A stretch of 64,000 bases of DNA from Acidobacteriota bacterium (GTDB lineage Bacteria > Acidobacteriota > Vicinamibacteria > Vicinamibacterales > UBA2999): NCBI GenBank assembly GCA_030697165.1, contig JAUYQQ010000010.1, positions 1-64,000 of the forward strand, in the 5' to 3' direction. Below the pieces are notes generated by a model. It ran no database searches, was not told the origin of the DNA, and saw nothing but the letters and a program-made list of their open reading frames with translations. A program made the position numbers and the translations under genes. Shown piece after piece: positions 58,764-64,000 of this stretch (positions within the stretch are counted from its first letter, which is position 1; the number at the start of each line of letters is the position of its first letter).

Positions 58764-59871
58764 TGTTTATCCGCCGTCGCTCGAGCGGAGGTGGACTCCC
58801 TGACGCTTTCACCGTTGATCCGGCCAAATTCCCGGAGCAATTCCTTCGATCGTTCGTCGAGCACCTTGGGCAGGCGCATGCGCACTTCGGCGACCAGGTC
58901 GCCACGCCGGCCGTTGCGGCCGGCGGCGCCGCGGTCGCGCAACCGGAAGCGCTGGCCCGACTGCGTGCCCGGCGGCACGCGCAATCGCACCGAGCCGTCC
59001 GGCGTGTCGATGTCGATCTTGGCGCCGAGCGCCGCCTCGTGCACCGCGATCGGCACGGTCAGGTGCAGTTCATCGCCTTCGCGGCGGTAGACCGCATGCT
59101 CGAGCACCTCGACATCAATCAACAGGTCGCCGGGTAACCCGCCGCGGACACCTGCATGCCCCTTCCCGGCAATGCGCACCCGCGCGCCCGAGGCCACGCC
59201 GGCCGGGATGCGCACATTCAGGGTCTCTGACCGCGGCTCCACCCCCTGGCCATGACAGGGCGCGCATTCTTCCTGTTTCAGCCGTCCGGATCCTCCGCAG
59301 GTCGGGCAGTTCTTGGCGAACACCATGTGACCGCGCACCGAACGCACTGCGCCACTGCCCTCGCAGGCGACACACCGCGTCTCGGCCACGCGCTGAAAGC
59401 CGCCGCCGGCGCACGACCGGCAGGTGTCCTGCCGGGTGACCGTGACCGCGCGCTGCACCCCGTGCCACGCCTCTTCGAACGTCAGCGAGGCGCGGGCATG
59501 GATGTCGGCGCCATGGTCGGCGCCCTCAGACGGCTCGCGGCCGACCCGGCGCGAAAACACCTCCTCGAACAATTCCCCAAACGTCGTCGTCCGCTCGGCA
59601 TGCACGCGACTGGAGAAGTCGAAACCGGCGAATCCAAACGACGCCGCTTCCTCTTCCGAAATCGCGCTCAGCTGGCCGGAATCGTACCGCCGGCGCCGAT
59701 CGGGGTCGATCAGCGTCTCGTAGGCGTCGAGCACCTGCCGAAACCGTGTCTCCGCCTCGCGGTCGCCCGGGTTGATGTCGGGATGGAGGCGCCGCGCCAG
59801 CCGGCGATAGGCTTTCTTGATCTCGCCGGACGGCGCGCCACGCTCCACGCCGAGCACGATGTAAAGGTCCA

Positions 59872-59872
<1 letters not shown>
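58760..59872 (-). CDS. dnaJ: Chaperone DnaJ
   Basis: A 370-residue type I Hsp40. The J domain has the HPD motif (RLHPDINPGD). The zinc finger has four CxxCxGxG repeats (CRSCAGGG, CVACEGSG, CPTCGGSG, CAPCHGQG). The substrate-binding domains follow. The J domain is followed by an atypical linker without the usual G/F region (EEEAASFGFAGFDFSSRVHA). The extreme C-terminus (ESTSARATADK) is encoded by a decayed copy of the FAEATADK repeat element. It overlaps dnaK by one base. Confidence 0.95.
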
Positions 59873-61794
<1,922 letters not shown>

Positions 61795-61800
61795 GGTCTT

Positions 61801-61829
61801 AGTATGAAATCTGAGTGGAGCCCTGTCAA
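61801..61829 (-). promoter_or_regulatory. Sigma-70-type promoter for dnaK, possibly leaderless
   Basis: Reading on the minus strand, TTGACA (61829-61824) is followed by a 17-base spacer and CATACT (61806-61801), then six bases to the dnaK ATG (61794). With a normal -10 to start distance, transcription would begin at or within one or two bases of the ATG. The -35 box is perfect; the -10 matches four of six. Confidence 0.65.
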
Positions 61830-61870
61830 TGAATCGATCGGGATGGGTCGGCCCATTCCGGGGAACTGAC

Positions 61871-61879
61871 TGGTATACT
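61871..61879 (+). promoter_or_regulatory. Extended -10 promoter for the penicillin-binding protein
   Basis: TGGTATACT (61871-61879) is an extended -10 box (TG-N-TATACT), 42 nt upstream of the penicillin-binding protein ATG. No good -35 box is seen 17 nt before it. It is divergent from the dnaK promoter. A palindrome of the ccctgcgactccgctcaggg family (61889-61908) lies between it and the start codon. Confidence 0.5.
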
Positions 61880-61920
61880 GAGACTTATCCCTGCGACTCC
61901 GCTCAGGGGCAGCGCCACGA

Positions 61921-64000
61921 ATGACCATCGCCATCCGCTACGCACGTCACGCCGGCTTCGCTGCGCTCTTCGTCGCCGCGGCCCTGCTCGGCACCCTCTC
62001 CGGTGTCCTGTTCGCCTATTCCGGCGACCTGCCCGAGGTGAGCGCGCTCGACGACTACGCGCCCAACACCATCACCCGCGTGCTCGGCAAAGACAATCAG
62101 CTGGTCGGCGAGTTCGCCGTCGAGCGCCGCGTCGTCATCCAGTACACCGACATTCCCGAGAACCTGCGACAAGCGATCCTCGCCGCCGAAGACGGCAACT
62201 TCTTCGACCATGCCGGGCTGAGCATTTCGCGCATGATGCTCGCCCTCGTGCGCGACATCGTGTCGAGCGGACGGGTACCGGGCGGCAGCACCCTCACCCA
62301 GCAGCTCGCCCGCAACCTGTTTGCCACCAACATCGGGTTCACCACCGGCGATCGCTCCTGGGAACGGAAGATCAAGGAGTCGCTCGTCGCGGTGCAGATC
62401 GAAAAGCGATACACGAAGCCAGAGATCTTCACGATGTATTGCAACCAGATCTACTTCGGCCACGGCGCCTACGGCGTGGAAGCGGCATCGCAGCTGTATT
62501 TCCGCAAGCCCGCCCGGGACCTCGCGCTCGAGGAGGCCGCCACCATCGCCGGCATCATCCAGGGCAACGTCCGGCAGAGTCCGTTCGTGAATCCGGAGGC
62601 GACGCGCCGCCGCCGCAACTACGCGCTCGACCGCATGACCGCCGAAGGCTTCATTACCGCCGCCGTCGCCGAGGAAGCCAAGCAGAAGCCGATTGCCGTG
62701 GACGGCGACCCGACGGCCGCCACCAGCCAGGCGCCCTACTTTCTCGAAGAGGTCCGCAAGCACCTCGAAGCCAGCTACGGCGCCAAGGCCCTGTATGAAA
62801 GCGGGCTCACCGTCCGTACGGCGCTGGACCTGCGGCTGCAACAGGCCGCCAACCTCGCTGTCGATCGCGGCCTGCGGCGTGTCGACAAGCGCCGCGGGTT
62901 CCGCAAGCCGGCCCGCAACGTGATTGCGGAAGGCCGCACCGTCGACACCTTCAAGCACGACCGCTGGGCGCGCCGTATGGCGGCCGGCGACATCGTGCCC
63001 GCGGTGGTGCGCTCGGTCAACGCCACGAGCGCGCAACTGCGCATCGGTTCGCTCACCGGCGAACTGACCAGGGCCGCCATCCAGTGGACCCGCCGGACGT
63101 CGCCCCGGGACCTGGTCAAGGCCGGCGACCTGATCGATGTCCAGTTGACCGCCATCGAGGGCGCCACGGCCACCGTGGCGCTCGAGCAGACACCGGTGCT
63201 CGAAGGCGCGCTGGTGGTCATCGACAACCGCACCGGTCAAGTGCTGGCCATGGTCGGCGGCTACAGCTTCGGACGCAGCAAGTTCAATCGCGCCACGCAG
63301 GCCTATCGTCAGATGGGCTCGACCGTGAAACCCATCCTGTATACCGCGGCCATCGATCGCGGCCTGACCCCCACCACGATCCTGGTGGACGAGCCGACCA
63401 GCTTCAACGCCGGCGCCGGCCAGCCGCTTTACCAGCCACGCAACTACGACCGCAAGTTCGAGGGCCGCATGACGCTGCGCCATGCACTCGAGCAGTCGCG
63501 CAACATCCCGTCGGTCAAGATCATCGACATGCTGGGGCCCGGCCAGGTGGCGTCGTACGCGAAGAAGTTCGGGTTCTCGCAGGAGTTCCGGCCGTTCCTG
63601 TCGATGGCGCTCGGCGCCCAGGAAGTGACGCTGCTGGAGCTCACCAGCGCGTTCTCGGCGTTTCCGAACCATGGCATCCGGATGCAGCCGTTCCTGGCCC
63701 AGGCCATCACCGATCGCGAAGGCGGCCTGCTGGAAGAGGCGCGGCCGCAGCCGAAAGACGCGATTCGCGCCGATACCGCGTACGTGATGACCAACCTGCT
63801 TCAGGGCGTGGTGCAACGCGGCACCGCGGCCGCGGCGCGATCGCTCAACTGGCCGCTCGCCGGCAAGACCGGAACGGTCGACGACAACACCGATGCCTGG
63901 TTCATCGGGTTCGATCCCAACATCACCGTCGGCGTCTGGATGGGCCACGACGCAAAGAAGCCGATCGGCGGCAATGAGACCGGCGCGACCGCCGCCTTGC
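61921..64000 (+). CDS. Class A penicillin-binding protein (PBP1A-type), C-terminus cut by window edge
   Basis: Bifunctional peptidoglycan glycosyltransferase and transpeptidase. An N-terminal membrane anchor (HAGFAALFVAAALLGTLSGV) is followed by the GT51 motifs AAEDGNFFDHAGLS and GGSTLTQQLARNLF, with the catalytic Glu in EDGNFF. The transpeptidase motifs are the SxxK in QMGSTVKPILY, SRN, and AGKTGTVDDNTDAWFIG. About 693 residues are visible and the frame is open at 64000. The start is the ATG at 61921. Confidence 0.94.
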   Translation, partial: MTIAIRYARHAGFAALFVAAALLGTLSGVLFAYSGDLPEVSALDDYAPNTITRVLGKDNQLVGEFAVERRVVIQYTDIPENLRQAILAAEDGNFFDHAGLSISRMMLALVRDIVSSGRVPGGSTLTQQLARNLFATNIGFTTGDRSWERKIKESLVAVQIEKRYTKPEIFTMYCNQIYFGHGAYGVEAASQLYFRKPARDLALEEAATIAGIIQGNVRQSPFVNPEATRRRRNYALDRMTAEGFITAAVAEEAKQKPIAVDGDPTAATSQAPYFLEEVRKHLEASYGAKALYESGLTVRTALDLRLQQAANLAVDRGLRRVDKRRGFRKPARNVIAEGRTVDTFKHDRWARRMAAGDIVPAVVRSVNATSAQLRIGSLTGELTRAAIQWTRRTSPRDLVKAGDLIDVQLTAIEGATATVALEQTPVLEGALVVIDNRTGQVLAMVGGYSFGRSKFNRATQAYRQMGSTVKPILYTAAIDRGLTPTTILVDEPTSFNAGAGQPLYQPRNYDRKFEGRMTLRHALEQSRNIPSVKIIDMLGPGQVASYAKKFGFSQEFRPFLSMALGAQEVTLLELTSAFSAFPNHGIRMQPFLAQAITDREGGLLEEARPQPKDAIRADTAYVMTNLLQGVVQRGTAAAARSLNWPLAGKTGTVDDNTDAWFIGFDPNITVGVWMGHDAKKPIGGNETGATAAL

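Overview
The window is a high-GC, gene-dense chromosomal segment of a Gram-negative, menaquinone-using bacterium, most likely an acidobacterium of the Vicinamibacteria type. The taxonomic call is an inference. It rests on lipid A genes (lpxA, lpxI), BamA, OmpH and Lol proteins, the futalosine menaquinone route, an HspR-type heat-shock repressor, and dispersed palindromes whose translations ([25 protein letters not shown]) I associate with acidobacterial genomes. No rRNA, tRNA, CRISPR array, integrase or transposase gene was seen.

Layout. From 28048 down to 1 almost everything is on the minus strand. In transcription order it holds: clpC; bamA, a small lipoprotein and ompH; a fabZ-lpxA fusion, lpxI and a GnnA-like oxidoreductase (lipid A); an MqnE-like protein without radical-SAM cysteines, mqnA, mqnC, a deaminase-type amidohydrolase, mqnP and ubiE/menG (menaquinone); a TonB-like protein, miaA, hfq, deoB, dgt; a DUF177 protein, rpmF, plsX, fabD, fabG, acpP, fabF (fatty acid synthesis); and etfB, etfA and ETF-quinone oxidoreductase. 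Nearly all junctions between ompH and ubiE overlap by 1 to 11 nt, so lipid A and menaquinone genes look like one coupled operon. From 28 to 38.5 kb lie a dehydrogenase, a secreted TPR protein, a sarcosine-oxidase-type flavoprotein, lolD/lolC, lysS, nusB, ribH, an enoyl-CoA hydratase and four small membrane proteins. From 38.5 to 45 kb a TetR regulator precedes a drug-efflux pump in which the RND pump and the outer-membrane factor are one 1513-residue polypeptide. From 45 to 47 kb is a decayed stretch: a sigma-54 regulator fossil, a lower-GC gene with uracil-DNA-glycosylase-like motifs and an orphan antitoxin. From 47 to 53 kb are paired cytochromes c, a PfkB kinase, mtnP, a methylmalonyl-CoA-epimerase/MBL fusion, meaB and an acyl-CoA dehydrogenase. 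From 53 to 64 kb are secreted proteins, hemW, a DnaC-like loader, a sigma-70-like protein lacking region 4, hspR-dnaJ-dnaK and the start of a class A penicillin-binding protein.

Together the genes describe an aerobic or facultative heterotroph that oxidises fatty acids and branched-chain amino acids (acyl-CoA dehydrogenase, ETF, ETF-QO, MeaB and epimerase) into a menaquinone pool and maintains a lipid A outer membrane. The most distinctive signals are the gene fusions (RND-outer-membrane factor, FabZ-LpxA, epimerase-MBL), the cysteine-free MqnE homologue, the region-4-less sigma-like protein, and several repeat families that intrude in frame into genes.
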